64,000 bases of DNA from Pedobacter duraquae (GTDB lineage: Bacteria; Bacteroidota; Bacteroidia; Sphingobacteriales; Sphingobacteriaceae): the NCBI RefSeq assembly GCF_004362245.1, contig NZ_SNWM01000001.1, forward strand, positions 558,001 to 622,000, given 5' to 3'. The notes beneath the pieces are model-generated. The model saw only the letters and a list, made by a program, of their open reading frames with translations, ran no database searches and had not been told where the DNA came from. Shown one piece after another: positions 44,375 through 52,645 of this stretch. The position numbers and the translations under genes are program-made. Positions within the stretch are counted from its first letter, which is position 1. Each line of letters opens with the position of its first letter.

Positions 44375-46810
44375 ATGAACAATATCTGCAAGCTCCTTTG
44401 TGCCCTGATGGCCCTGTTTTTCATGCCCATAATTGCTATGGCTCAGGACCTCTCAGGCAGTGTTAAGGGAATTGTTTCCGATTCCCTTAGCAGTAAACCC
44501 GCCGAATATATCACCCTTGCCATTAAAAAGGATGGTAACGTTGTAAAAACAGTGTTGACTACTCAAAATGGAGGTTTCACTTTTGCCGAAATCCCTTTTG
44601 GAAAATACACACTCACAGCAACAGCAACAGGTTATACACCTAAAGTTGTTCCTTTTGAATTAACGGCTGAAAAAAACAGCTTCGACGCAGGTAATATACT
44701 GCTCGCAGATCAGGTAAATGCGCTTGCAGACGTGGCAGTTGTAGCCATACGCCCCATCATTAAACAGGAAGTGGATAGGATCAGTTACGATATTCAGGCA
44801 GATCCCGAGAGCAAGGTACTGACAGCATTGGACATGATGCGGAAAGTACCTCTGCTCTCGCTTGACGCCGATGACAATATCAAACTGAAAGGAAGCGACA
44901 ACTACAGGATCTTAATCAATGGAAAACCATCGGCAATGCTCGACAGGAATCCTAAAGATGTGCTGCGTGGAATGCCTGCCTCGTCCATTCAAAAGATTGA
45001 GGTGATCACCACACCCCCTGCCAAATATGATAGCGAGGGCCTTTCAGGAATCATCAACATCATCACCAATAAAAAGATAGATAACGGTTATAATGGGAGT
45101 ATCAACCTTCGCCACCAGTTTCCTGTTGGTGGACCAAATGGAAGTGCCAATATTGCCTACAAACAAGGGAAATTTGGAATTACTGCCTATGGTGGAACAG
45201 GAAAATATGCAGCTCCGGAAACAGAAATTGTAACCTCCCGGTCAACAACTGGTGTCAACCCTTCCGAATTGCTGAACATCGGAAAAAGAAAATCAAACAA
45301 CATATTTCGGTATGGAGGTGCAGATCTTAGTTTTGAGCTTGATACCCTCAACCTCTTTACGGCAGGTATAAACCCCTATAATGGATTATACGATGCCACA
45401 AATAACCAAACCTTTAGCCTAAGAACGCCTTCACAACTTTCGTCATATCACCTGCTCGGCAGGAACCGCTTTGATTGGGATGGACTAGAACTTTCTTTAA
45501 ATTATCAGCACGGTTTCAAAAGTAATAAAGACAGACTGCTCACTTTTTCCTTTAAATCCAATAGCGGCAGCAACCCACAGAAAAATGAGCTGATATTTAC
45601 AGAACGCCAGAACTATACAGACCCAAATTATCTGCAACAGAATGATAGCAGGCAGAAGGAACAGACCATGCAGCTGGATTATGTTCATCCTGTAAACAAG
45701 TTAAATATAGAAGGTGGCATCAAAGCTATCCTTCGTGACAACAGTAGTAACTTTGAGTACCAAACATTTAATAGTCAGAACGGGCAATACGTAACCGATC
45801 CAACCAGAACAAACATGTTCAACAATAAACAAAACATTATCGCCGCCTATAATACCTATGCGTATAGTTTGACGAACGTAGTCTTCAAAGCTGGCGTACG
45901 TATAGAAGAGACATTTGTAAAAGCAGATTTTATCAGTAATTCATCAAACGTAAATACCGATTACTTTAATATTATCCCCTCCTTCTCCATCAACCGCAAA
46001 TTCGCCAATCAAAGCAATGTGAATTTCGGATTTACACAGCGGATCCAAAGACCTGGTATATATAATATGAATCCCTTTGTAGACCGGTCAACACCTAACT
46101 TCGAATCTACCGGAAATCCAGATCTGAAGGCCGTGTTAGCCAACAACTTTGAACTGACGTACAGCAAGTTTAAAAAAGGATCTGTAAACGTTGGCCTGAG
46201 TTACAATTTCGCGAATAACACCATTCAGAATGTGTCCGTTTATAACCCTGTAACAGGTATCACAAGGACTTCATTCGCCAACATCGGCAGAGATAAATCC
46301 CTAACCACAAACCTGAATATTAACTATCCGCTAACTGCGAAATGGAATGTAAGTGTGAGTGGGAATATTGGATATACCTGGCTGGAAGGAACTATCAATG
46401 GCGTAGTAACTCAAAATGAAGGTATAAAAGGCTATGGTTACATCAATACCGGCTATAAATTCGAAAAGCAGTGGAAAGCTAATGCCAGCTTCAGTTATAA
46501 CGCACCTTATGTAACATTACAGGGTAAATCTGGCGAATATGTATTTATGTCGTTCAGCGGCAGTAAGGAGATCATCAAGGATAAGCTCACCGTATCAGCT
46601 GGCATATACAATCCATTTTCTAAATACAGGTTATACGAGAGCTTCACTGAAGGACCAAACTTCAGACAACAGTACAAGGGACAAAACTATAACCGATCAT
46701 TTACGCTAGGCTTAAATTGGAAATTTGGAGGCCTGAAAGACGAGATTAAGAAAAACAAGCGCAGCATTACTAATGATGACGTGAAAGGCGGAAGTACAAC
46801 CGGTAAATAG
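44375..46810 (+). CDS. TonB-type outer-membrane beta-barrel protein with carboxypeptidase-like domain
   Basis: This 811-residue outer-membrane protein has a signal peptide ending AMAQ. A CarboxypepD_reg domain follows at about 27-110 (GIVSDSLSSKPAEYITLAIKKDG), then a plug at about 125-230 (RISYDIQADPESKVLTALDMMRKVPLLSL and ITTPPAKYDSEGLSGIINIITNKK). A long barrel of the OMP_b-brl_3 type ends in Arg/Lys-rich KKNKRS and GGSTTGK rather than Phe. No SusD partner is present. It closes the sigma-factor operon and may be its main output. A terminator follows. Confidence 0.9.
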   Translation: MNNICKLLCALMALFFMPIIAMAQDLSGSVKGIVSDSLSSKPAEYITLAIKKDGNVVKTVLTTQNGGFTFAEIPFGKYTLTATATGYTPKVVPFELTAEKNSFDAGNILLADQVNALADVAVVAIRPIIKQEVDRISYDIQADPESKVLTALDMMRKVPLLSLDADDNIKLKGSDNYRILINGKPSAMLDRNPKDVLRGMPASSIQKIEVITTPPAKYDSEGLSGIINIITNKKIDNGYNGSINLRHQFPVGGPNGSANIAYKQGKFGITAYGGTGKYAAPETEIVTSRSTTGVNPSELLNIGKRKSNNIFRYGGADLSFELDTLNLFTAGINPYNGLYDATNNQTFSLRTPSQLSSYHLLGRNRFDWDGLELSLNYQHGFKSNKDRLLTFSFKSNSGSNPQKNELIFTERQNYTDPNYLQQNDSRQKEQTMQLDYVHPVNKLNIEGGIKAILRDNSSNFEYQTFNSQNGQYVTDPTRTNMFNNKQNIIAAYNTYAYSLTNVVFKAGVRIEETFVKADFISNSSNVNTDYFNIIPSFSINRKFANQSNVNFGFTQRIQRPGIYNMNPFVDRSTPNFESTGNPDLKAVLANNFELTYSKFKKGSVNVGLSYNFANNTIQNVSVYNPVTGITRTSFANIGRDKSLTTNLNINYPLTAKWNVSVSGNIGYTWLEGTINGVVTQNEGIKGYGYINTGYKFEKQWKANASFSYNAPYVTLQGKSGEYVFMSFSGSKEIIKDKLTVSAGIYNPFSKYRLYESFTEGPNFRQQYKGQNYNRSFTLGLNWKFGGLKDEIKKNKRSITNDDVKGGSTTGK

Positions 46811-46830
46811 TGTTGTATTTAACTACCAAC

Positions 46831-46858
46831 GGCGACAATGGAGAGTTGTCGCCTTTTT
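46831..46858 (+). terminator. Terminator of the sigma-factor operon
   Basis: GGCGACAA pairs with TTGTCGCC (7-base loop), followed by TTTTTAT. It lies 20 bases after the TonB-type gene. Confidence 0.88.
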
Positions 46859-47013
46859 ATTTCGTTTCTTTGCATCATCAAATCATTAATTAACGAAATA
46901 GCGTAAGCAGGCAAGACTCATAAAACACATAACAAACTCATTTACAGCAAAATAAAAGACAGGCACGGCTATTGACTACTGGTAAGGAAAACATCACTAA
47001 AACCCTCAACGCG

Positions 47014-48117
47014 ATGAACTTAAGACCAACCTTACCAAATAACACAAGATCACAAGAAAGAAATGCCACAGAGGTAGCTCAATCAGATTATATGCTCAGT
47101 CAGCTGTTGCAAAATGCTGGAATTGGCATCTGGAATTTTGCAATTGACGCCGATGAGATCAGTCTCTGCCCTACTGCCAGTGCTTTTTTCAAAAACAGCA
47201 AGGCCAGCGTGAGCATTTTCAGGATTTTACGCCTGATCTTACTACAGGATGCCAGGTTTCTAATTAAGGCCCTAAATAAGGCATGCAGAAAAAAAGGAAG
47301 CTTATCAGCGGATGTTAGGCTCATTACAGCAATTGACGAAAATCCCAGATGGCTTCGAATCAGCGGGAAATATAACAACGACAAGGGAAACGAGGCACTG
47401 GGGGGAACGATTATAGATATTTCTGCTGAAAAGGCCGAAGAGCAAAGAAAGGAAGACTATGTTGCGTTGCTGAATCACGAACTAAAATCACCACTGACCA
47501 CGATAAAGCTCTATGTTCAGATGGCGCTAAAACAAATCAGTCTCGGTCAGGCTGATCAGATTTCAGAAACACTTGACAAAGCAGAAATGCAAGTTGGGGT
47601 GATGTCCAGGATGATCGATAACTTTCTTACAACCTCTGCAGTATCAAACTCCAGTCTGCAGTTAGTTCATGAGCCATTTGACATGGTTAAATTGATTCAC
47701 GATACGGTTACAGAAATAGGAATGATTTACCCGGACAGAAAATTCGATATCTGTTTTTCATCTGATGCAATAGTTTTTGCTGATCGTGAGAAAATTGCTC
47801 AGGTTCTCGTCAATTATCTGAGCAACGCGGTAAAGTATTCCCCGGCAAAGGGTTCCATATCAGTGAAGTGCAGAACCCATGCGGATCAGGTACAGGTTTC
47901 AGTAACAGATGAGGGCCGCGGCATAGCTCCCGAAGATCAGGCGAAAATCTTTGACCGCTTCTATCGCACCAACCCCAATGGCATCAAAGGTTTCGGTTTG
48001 GGTCTTTATCTTGTAAAGGAAATCATCAATAGTCATAAAGGAAAAGTTTGGCTGGACAGTGTTCCAAGTGGCGGTTCAACATTTCATTTTAGCCTACCGG
48101 CCCTCGGCTTAAAATAA
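47014..48117 (+). CDS. Cytoplasmic sensor histidine kinase, PAS-like input
   Basis: This is a 367-residue kinase without membrane helices. The N-terminal 125 residues resemble a PAS-type domain (QNAGIGIWNFAIDADEISLCPTASAFF ... WLRISGKYNNDKGNEALGGTIIDISAEK). HisKA has the phospho-His in VALLNHELKSPLTTIKLYVQMAL. The ATPase has the N-box LVNYLSNAVKYSPAKG, the G1 box TDEGRGIAPEDQ and the G2 box KGFGLGLYLVKEI. The start at ATG 47014 is preferred over an upstream TTG at 46972. No partner regulator is adjacent. Confidence 0.9.
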   Translation: MNLRPTLPNNTRSQERNATEVAQSDYMLSQLLQNAGIGIWNFAIDADEISLCPTASAFFKNSKASVSIFRILRLILLQDARFLIKALNKACRKKGSLSADVRLITAIDENPRWLRISGKYNNDKGNEALGGTIIDISAEKAEEQRKEDYVALLNHELKSPLTTIKLYVQMALKQISLGQADQISETLDKAEMQVGVMSRMIDNFLTTSAVSNSSLQLVHEPFDMVKLIHDTVTEIGMIYPDRKFDICFSSDAIVFADREKIAQVLVNYLSNAVKYSPAKGSISVKCRTHADQVQVSVTDEGRGIAPEDQAKIFDRFYRTNPNGIKGFGLGLYLVKEIINSHKGKVWLDSVPSGGSTFHFSLPALGLK

Positions 48118-48167
48118 AAATTTGGTCATGTTTTAATCTTTGAATGTAGTCAGCAGACTTATTTTCT

Positions 48168-48175
48168 TAAATTTG
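48168..48175 (+). promoter_or_regulatory. -7 promoter element for methionine aminopeptidase
   Basis: TAAATTTG matches TAnnTTTG and would start transcription near 48179, only about three bases before the ATG at 48182. That would be an almost leaderless mRNA. Confidence 0.5.
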
Positions 48176-48181
48176 CAGTAA

Positions 48182-48982
48182 ATGATTACATACAAGACGA
48201 ATGAGGAAGTAGCCCTGATGCAAATTAGTGCGCTACTGGTAAGTGACACACTTGCAGAGATTGCAAAAGTACTGAAGCCCGGCATGCCAACGATTGAAAT
48301 TGACAGAATAGCAAATGAGTTCATACTTGATAATGGTGCCGTTCCCTCATTTTATAAATATAATGGCTTCCCATATCACATTATCACCTCTGTTAATGAT
48401 GTAGTTGTTCACGGGTTTCCCGGAAAATATGAGCTGAGAGATGGCGATATTATCTCTGTAGACGTAGGCACTATAAAAAATGGATTTCATGGAGATCATG
48501 CGTATACATTTATCATCGGTGAGGTTTCCCCAGAAATTCTCAAACTTGTAAAAACAACAAAGGAATCTTTATTTGTGGGTATCAAAGAAGCTGTGGCGGG
48601 CAAGCGACTTGGCGATATCGGTTATGCAATACAGGCCCACAACGAAAACGAAGGTTATGGAGTGGTTAAAGACTTCGTTGGCCATGGTTTAGGCAGAAGC
48701 ATGCATGAAGACCCGCAGGTTCCCAATTACGGCAAAAGAGGATCGGGCATGTTGCTCAAAGAAAATCTGGTACTTGCCATAGAGCCCATGATCAATCTCG
48801 GCAAAAAAGAAGTTTTTATCGAGAAAGATGGATGGACAGTAAGAACAAAAGACGGCACCCCCTCTGTACATTTCGAACATGATGTTTGCGTCAAAAAAGG
48901 TGAGGCATTGATCTTATCTGATTATGCCCCGATTGAGTTGGCCGAGAAACAAAATTCGAACCTGAATACCAGCTATTATTAG
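48182..48982 (+). CDS. map: Methionine aminopeptidase, type I
   Basis: This 266-residue enzyme removes N-terminal methionine from nascent proteins. The five metal ligands can be placed: Asp94 and Asp105 (VDVGTIKNGFHGDHAYTF), His168 (GHGLG), Glu201 (EPM) and Glu232 (FEHDV). Substrate residues His77 (VVHGFPG) and His175 (HEDPQVPNYG) are also present. It stands alone rather than in the ribosomal-protein cluster where the housekeeping copy usually lies, so it may be a second copy. That cannot be checked here. Confidence 0.94.
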   Translation: MITYKTNEEVALMQISALLVSDTLAEIAKVLKPGMPTIEIDRIANEFILDNGAVPSFYKYNGFPYHIITSVNDVVVHGFPGKYELRDGDIISVDVGTIKNGFHGDHAYTFIIGEVSPEILKLVKTTKESLFVGIKEAVAGKRLGDIGYAIQAHNENEGYGVVKDFVGHGLGRSMHEDPQVPNYGKRGSGMLLKENLVLAIEPMINLGKKEVFIEKDGWTVRTKDGTPSVHFEHDVCVKKGEALILSDYAPIELAEKQNSNLNTSYY

Positions 48983-48988
48983 AGACTA

Positions 48989-49165
48989 TTAGCTAAAAAA
49001 TCCATGGGTAATTTCTTTAACTGAATCATCTGCATAGAAGAATATAGTTAATGTCCCTGCTGCGATGAGGATAGATAAAATGTCTTCGCGCTTAATTTTG
49101 TTTTCGTTGATAAACTGAGTAAGTCGCTCATGCGACATAAAATATTCGGATTTTAAAACGATCAT
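48989..49165 (-). CDS. Small protein of 58 residues, unknown function
   Basis: This short frame lies within the 304-base gap after map. The protein begins MIVLKSEYFMSHERLTQFI and continues NENKIKREDILSILIAAG, ending YADDSVKEITHGFFS. The stretch QFINENKIKREDILSI resembles a helix pair seen in small Bacteroidota proteins. The composition is balanced and the frame has a sound ATG and stop. No function is known. It is opposite in direction to map and ends seven bases from its stop. Confidence 0.55.
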   Translation of the reverse strand: MIVLKSEYFMSHERLTQFINENKIKREDILSILIAAGTLTIFFYADDSVKEITHGFFS

Positions 49166-49286
49166 AAATGTCTGTTTTATTGTTAAGACAGCAAAAAAAA
49201 TGCTTTGTTACAAGATGGATAAGTCTATGTGGCTCCAAAACAAACATTGGTGATGGCTGTTATCTATTTAACCATCCCATTTTTCT

Positions 49287-50018
49287 ATGGTAAGAATCCT
49301 GACTTTTTTAATCTGCATCTTATTTACTGAATTTTCCTATGCACAATTTACTGATACAACTCAGTATGTAGTTACCTTCTCCCCTACAGGATCATTAAAT
49401 AAAACAAATGACAGCAGGGCTTATCTTCTCAACAATACCCTTAAATTCGGCATTAAAAAAAAGAGCATCAGCCTTAACTTCAACAACAATTGGATCTACG
49501 GAAAACAGAATAGCCAACTTACCAACAACGATTATTCATCTACGCTGGATTTTAATCTGTACAAGACCTTTCCACATTTCTTTTACTGGGGACTGGCTAA
49601 TTACAATACCAGCAGGTCATTAAAAATCAACAATCAATTACTTGCCGGCCTGGGAGTAGCTTATAATATCTACGACCGGGAAGAAGCATATCTGAATATC
49701 AGCAATGGGATCTTGTTTGATAGCAGCGACCTGGATCTTGGGGGTGGATTACATGACCAGTATGAAACCACTAGAAACTCTTTCCGCCTGTCATTTAAGT
49801 TTATCATAAGGAAAGCTGTTACGCTAAGCAGTACCAGTTTCATACAGAATTCTTTGAATGACCAGAACGATTATATCATCCGCAGCAATGCTGGTTTATC
49901 GCTAAAACTGAACAGGTGGATTAGTTTCACAACCGCTTATAACTATAATAAAATCTCAAGAACGAAGCGTGAAAACACATTACTAAGTTATGGGCTGACG
50001 TTTGAAAGGTATTTTTAA
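49287..50018 (+). CDS. DUF481-type outer-membrane protein
   Basis: This 243-residue protein has a signal peptide (MVRILTFLICILFTEFSYAQ). It has repeated amphipathic beta strands typical of a small barrel (for example LNNTLKFGIKKKSISLNFNNNWIYGKQNSQLTNNDYSSTLDFNLYKTFPHFFYWGLANYN) and ends in Phe (LSYGLTFERYF), the usual barrel end. The pattern fits DUF481 (YdiY-like). Function unknown. The EamA gene follows by 45 bases and may be co-transcribed. Confidence 0.75.
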   Translation: MVRILTFLICILFTEFSYAQFTDTTQYVVTFSPTGSLNKTNDSRAYLLNNTLKFGIKKKSISLNFNNNWIYGKQNSQLTNNDYSSTLDFNLYKTFPHFFYWGLANYNTSRSLKINNQLLAGLGVAYNIYDREEAYLNISNGILFDSSDLDLGGGLHDQYETTRNSFRLSFKFIIRKAVTLSSTSFIQNSLNDQNDYIIRSNAGLSLKLNRWISFTTAYNYNKISRTKRENTLLSYGLTFERYF

Positions 50019-50063
50019 AATCAAAATGCCCTCTTCAGTGTTGTCTTATCAAACAATCAATTT

Positions 50064-50495
50064 ATGTGGATATTCTGGGCTATTTTGGCCGCTTTGTCGG
50101 CAGCACTAGTGATGGTACTAACGAAGGCTGGCTTAAAAAATGTTGATTCGAGTCTGGCATTTGCCATTCAGGCGCTATTAATCGTATCTATTACCTGGAT
50201 CCTTGTATTTTATCAGGGTACAGTACCCGAACTGAAGCAGATTGACCGTAAAGCATGGATCCTGCTGATTCTTGCTGGCATCGCCACTACCTTGTCTACT
50301 TTATTTTCATTTAAAGCACTGTCTATGGGGCCAGCTTCGATGGTTGTAACTATCGAACGTACATCCCTCGTTTTCACAATACTCCTGTCGGTGATCTTTC
50401 TTAAAGAAAAAATAACCTGGCAACTGGTTGCAGGAGCAATATTGATTTTAGCGGGTGCCGTATTAATTGCACTTTCAGAAAGTGCAAAGAAATAA
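50064..50495 (+). CDS. EamA-type half-size transporter
   Basis: This 143-residue inner-membrane protein has about five helices. It represents a single EamA domain: FWAILAALSAALVMVLTKAGLKNVDSSLAFAIQALLIV at the start, LSTLFSFKALSMGPASMVVTIERTSLVF, and LAGAVLIALSES at the end. Most EamA proteins hold two copies; this single-domain type would work as a dimer. It exports or imports small metabolites. The substrate is unknown. Confidence 0.88.
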   Translation: MWIFWAILAALSAALVMVLTKAGLKNVDSSLAFAIQALLIVSITWILVFYQGTVPELKQIDRKAWILLILAGIATTLSTLFSFKALSMGPASMVVTIERTSLVFTILLSVIFLKEKITWQLVAGAILILAGAVLIALSESAKK

Positions 50496-50538
50496 TGATC
50501 ACGGTAACGTGTATTGAATCTAGCGCTGGTTTAATGGT

Positions 50539-52185
50539 CTAAAGTGGAATTGTAAACCAGAAAGTACTTCCAGTATCCAACTCGCTATCCACACCGATAG
50601 TCCCATGATGCTGCTTGATAATCTCAGCACTGATATATAGCCCCAAGCCTAAACCATTATACTGTGTTTCTCCTGCATTTACGCGGTAATATCTATCAAA
50701 TAAATTAGCAAGCTTATTTTGGGGGATTCCATCACCCTTATCGGTCACTGAAATTTTCAGTTGTCTGTCGATCTCTTCAGTGTGAATAATGATTTCCAGT
50801 GACTTAGGCGCATACTTAATCGCATTGTTAACGAAGTTTACGATGATCTGTTCAATTTTGATGGCATCTGCAAAAACCTCACGATTTCTAACACCATCAG
50901 TATTGATCTTATACAAACCTTCCGAGCGAACATGGTCGCAGGACTCCTCAATCAATTCCCTGATGTTAAACATTTTCTTATGGATCTGAAGTTTGCCTTC
51001 ATTAGCCATCGTTGCGTTAAGCAGGTCTTCGATTAATGTATTAACCTTTTCCAGATTTCTGTTGGCCTTTCCAATTAAGAGCGGAACCATCGGCGATACC
51101 AGGTTATCTTTCAAACGATCCAAAAGTTGCAGGGATGCTTTCAGCGTAGTAATGGGTGTTTTCAACTCATGACTGGCAATACTGATGAAATCATCCTTAT
51201 GCTGCTGCAGCTGCTTAAGTTCTTCGATATCGGTAGCCGTTCCCACCCAAACCTGAATATGGCCATCATCACCCAAAACGGGAATCATGCGGATCAGCTG
51301 CCATCGATAAACCCCATCTGCGCGCCTGGCCCTAATTTGGAACTCCCCTTCTCCACCATTGTCGAAAATCGACTTCACACGAGCCATGAATGTCTTCCGA
51401 TCATTGCGATAAATTATACCGTATGCGTCAGAAGCACCATGATTTTCATCACTCAAACCGGTATAGTCATACCAACGCTGATTGTAGAAAAGAATTTCTC
51501 CCTCCATGTTATTAGTCCACGCAATCTGGGGAATGGTTTCCATCATCGTACGAAACCTACGCTCACTTTCGGCAAGTGCATTAGTACGGTTCGCTACACG
51601 AACCTCAAGTTCCTTGTTCAGCGCAGAAAGCGCCAGGTTAGCCACCTTAACTTTGCCTTCTTCTTCCAACAATTTCTCATTTGCTTTCTGAAGCGCTGCC
51701 TGCTGAACTTTCAAGTTTTGGGAGAGGACAAGTAAGTCCTCATTAGCGCTCTGGAGGTCTGCAGTCTGAATAGTTAACGTCGCCGCAATAAGTGCCTTTT
51801 CCGTTCTTTCCTTAACATCTTTTAGTGCCCGTTCAATTTTTGGAGAGAGTGTAAATAGCTTTTGTTTAGAAACATAGTCTATTACACCTTCCTTTATCAA
51901 CTTAACCGCATTCTCTTCACCGATAGTGCCCGAGACAATGATAAACGGTATATGAGCATGTTTATTTTGCGCAATTTTAAAGGCAGTACCTGCATCAAAT
52001 GCTGGTAAGGCGAAATCAGATAATATCAGATCTGGAGAAAAATCATCAAGCGCTTGTTGATATTCCGCACGACTCTGTACAATCTTAGCGGTAAAAATGA
52101 GATCTGATTTTCTCAGTTCCCGACTAATCAGATCGGCATCGTTTTCATTATCTTCAAGAATGAGTATGCGGAGCGTTATGGACAT
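50539..52185 (-). CDS. Receiver-PAS histidine kinase (hybrid-like)
   Basis: This is a 548-residue soluble protein. The receiver domain (1-125) has acidic residues EDNEND near the start and phosphoacceptor Asp57 in LSDFAL. A coiled coil (about 130-205) and a PAS domain (about 208-325, with MIPVLGDDGHIQVWVGTATDIEELKQL at its end) follow. HisKA has the phospho-His in FISIASHELKTPITTLKASLQLL, and the ATPase has FVNNAIKYAPKSL, TDKGDGIPQNK and LGLGLYISAEII. Receiver-first architecture means it is controlled by upstream phosphorelay partners, probably the two genes before it. It is the third gene of the operon. Confidence 0.93.
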   Translation of the reverse strand: MSITLRILILEDNENDADLISRELRKSDLIFTAKIVQSRAEYQQALDDFSPDLILSDFALPAFDAGTAFKIAQNKHAHIPFIIVSGTIGEENAVKLIKEGVIDYVSKQKLFTLSPKIERALKDVKERTEKALIAATLTIQTADLQSANEDLLVLSQNLKVQQAALQKANEKLLEEEGKVKVANLALSALNKELEVRVANRTNALAESERRFRTMMETIPQIAWTNNMEGEILFYNQRWYDYTGLSDENHGASDAYGIIYRNDRKTFMARVKSIFDNGGEGEFQIRARRADGVYRWQLIRMIPVLGDDGHIQVWVGTATDIEELKQLQQHKDDFISIASHELKTPITTLKASLQLLDRLKDNLVSPMVPLLIGKANRNLEKVNTLIEDLLNATMANEGKLQIHKKMFNIRELIEESCDHVRSEGLYKINTDGVRNREVFADAIKIEQIIVNFVNNAIKYAPKSLEIIIHTEEIDRQLKISVTDKGDGIPQNKLANLFDRYYRVNAGETQYNGLGLGLYISAEIIKQHHGTIGVDSELDTGSTFWFTIPL

Positions 52186-52197
52186 ATATCAGATCAA

Positions 52198-52638
52198 TTA
52201 ATTCCCTGGTTGACTCAAAAGCATCCAGTACATCCCAATTTCCTTAATGGCATGAAAAAATTTGTCGCTATCTACCGGCTTAACAATATAGCTGTTCGCA
52301 CCCAACTCATAACAGCGTTCAATGTCCGGTCCTTCGTTCGATGAAGTGAGCATAACCACGGGGATTGATTTTAGCTCAGGGTCGGCTTTTATTTTCGCCA
52401 AGACCTGAAGGCCTGAAACTTTTGGCATTTTTAAATCCAGTAATATCAATTTCGGATGGTCTTTGATATTTCTATTTTGATATATTCCGCGACAAAAGAT
52501 AAAGTCCAGTGCCTCTGCACCATCGGCAAGGTGGAGTAACTTATTATTGAAACCGCTTTTTTTCAAAGCACGCATGGTTAGCATCGCATCGTCTGCACTA
52601 TCTTCAACGAATAAGATTTCTATGTTATCGTAAATCAT
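52198..52638 (-). CDS. Single-domain response regulator (CheY/Rcp1-like)
   Basis: This 146-residue protein is only a receiver domain. Acidic pocket residues are EDSADD (12-17), the phosphoacceptor is Asp68 in LILLDLKMP, and the Thr/Ser and Lys positions are in VVMLTSS and YIVKPVD. The length fits the Rcp1 group that pairs with phytochrome-like kinases. It lies between the coiled-coil kinase (seven bases upstream) and the receiver-PAS kinase (12 bases downstream), so it may carry phosphoryl groups between them. Confidence 0.94.
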   Translation of the reverse strand: MIYDNIEILFVEDSADDAMLTMRALKKSGFNNKLLHLADGAEALDFIFCRGIYQNRNIKDHPKLILLDLKMPKVSGLQVLAKIKADPELKSIPVVMLTSSNEGPDIERCYELGANSYIVKPVDSDKFFHAIKEIGMYWMLLSQPGN

Positions 52639-52645
52639 TTTTTTT

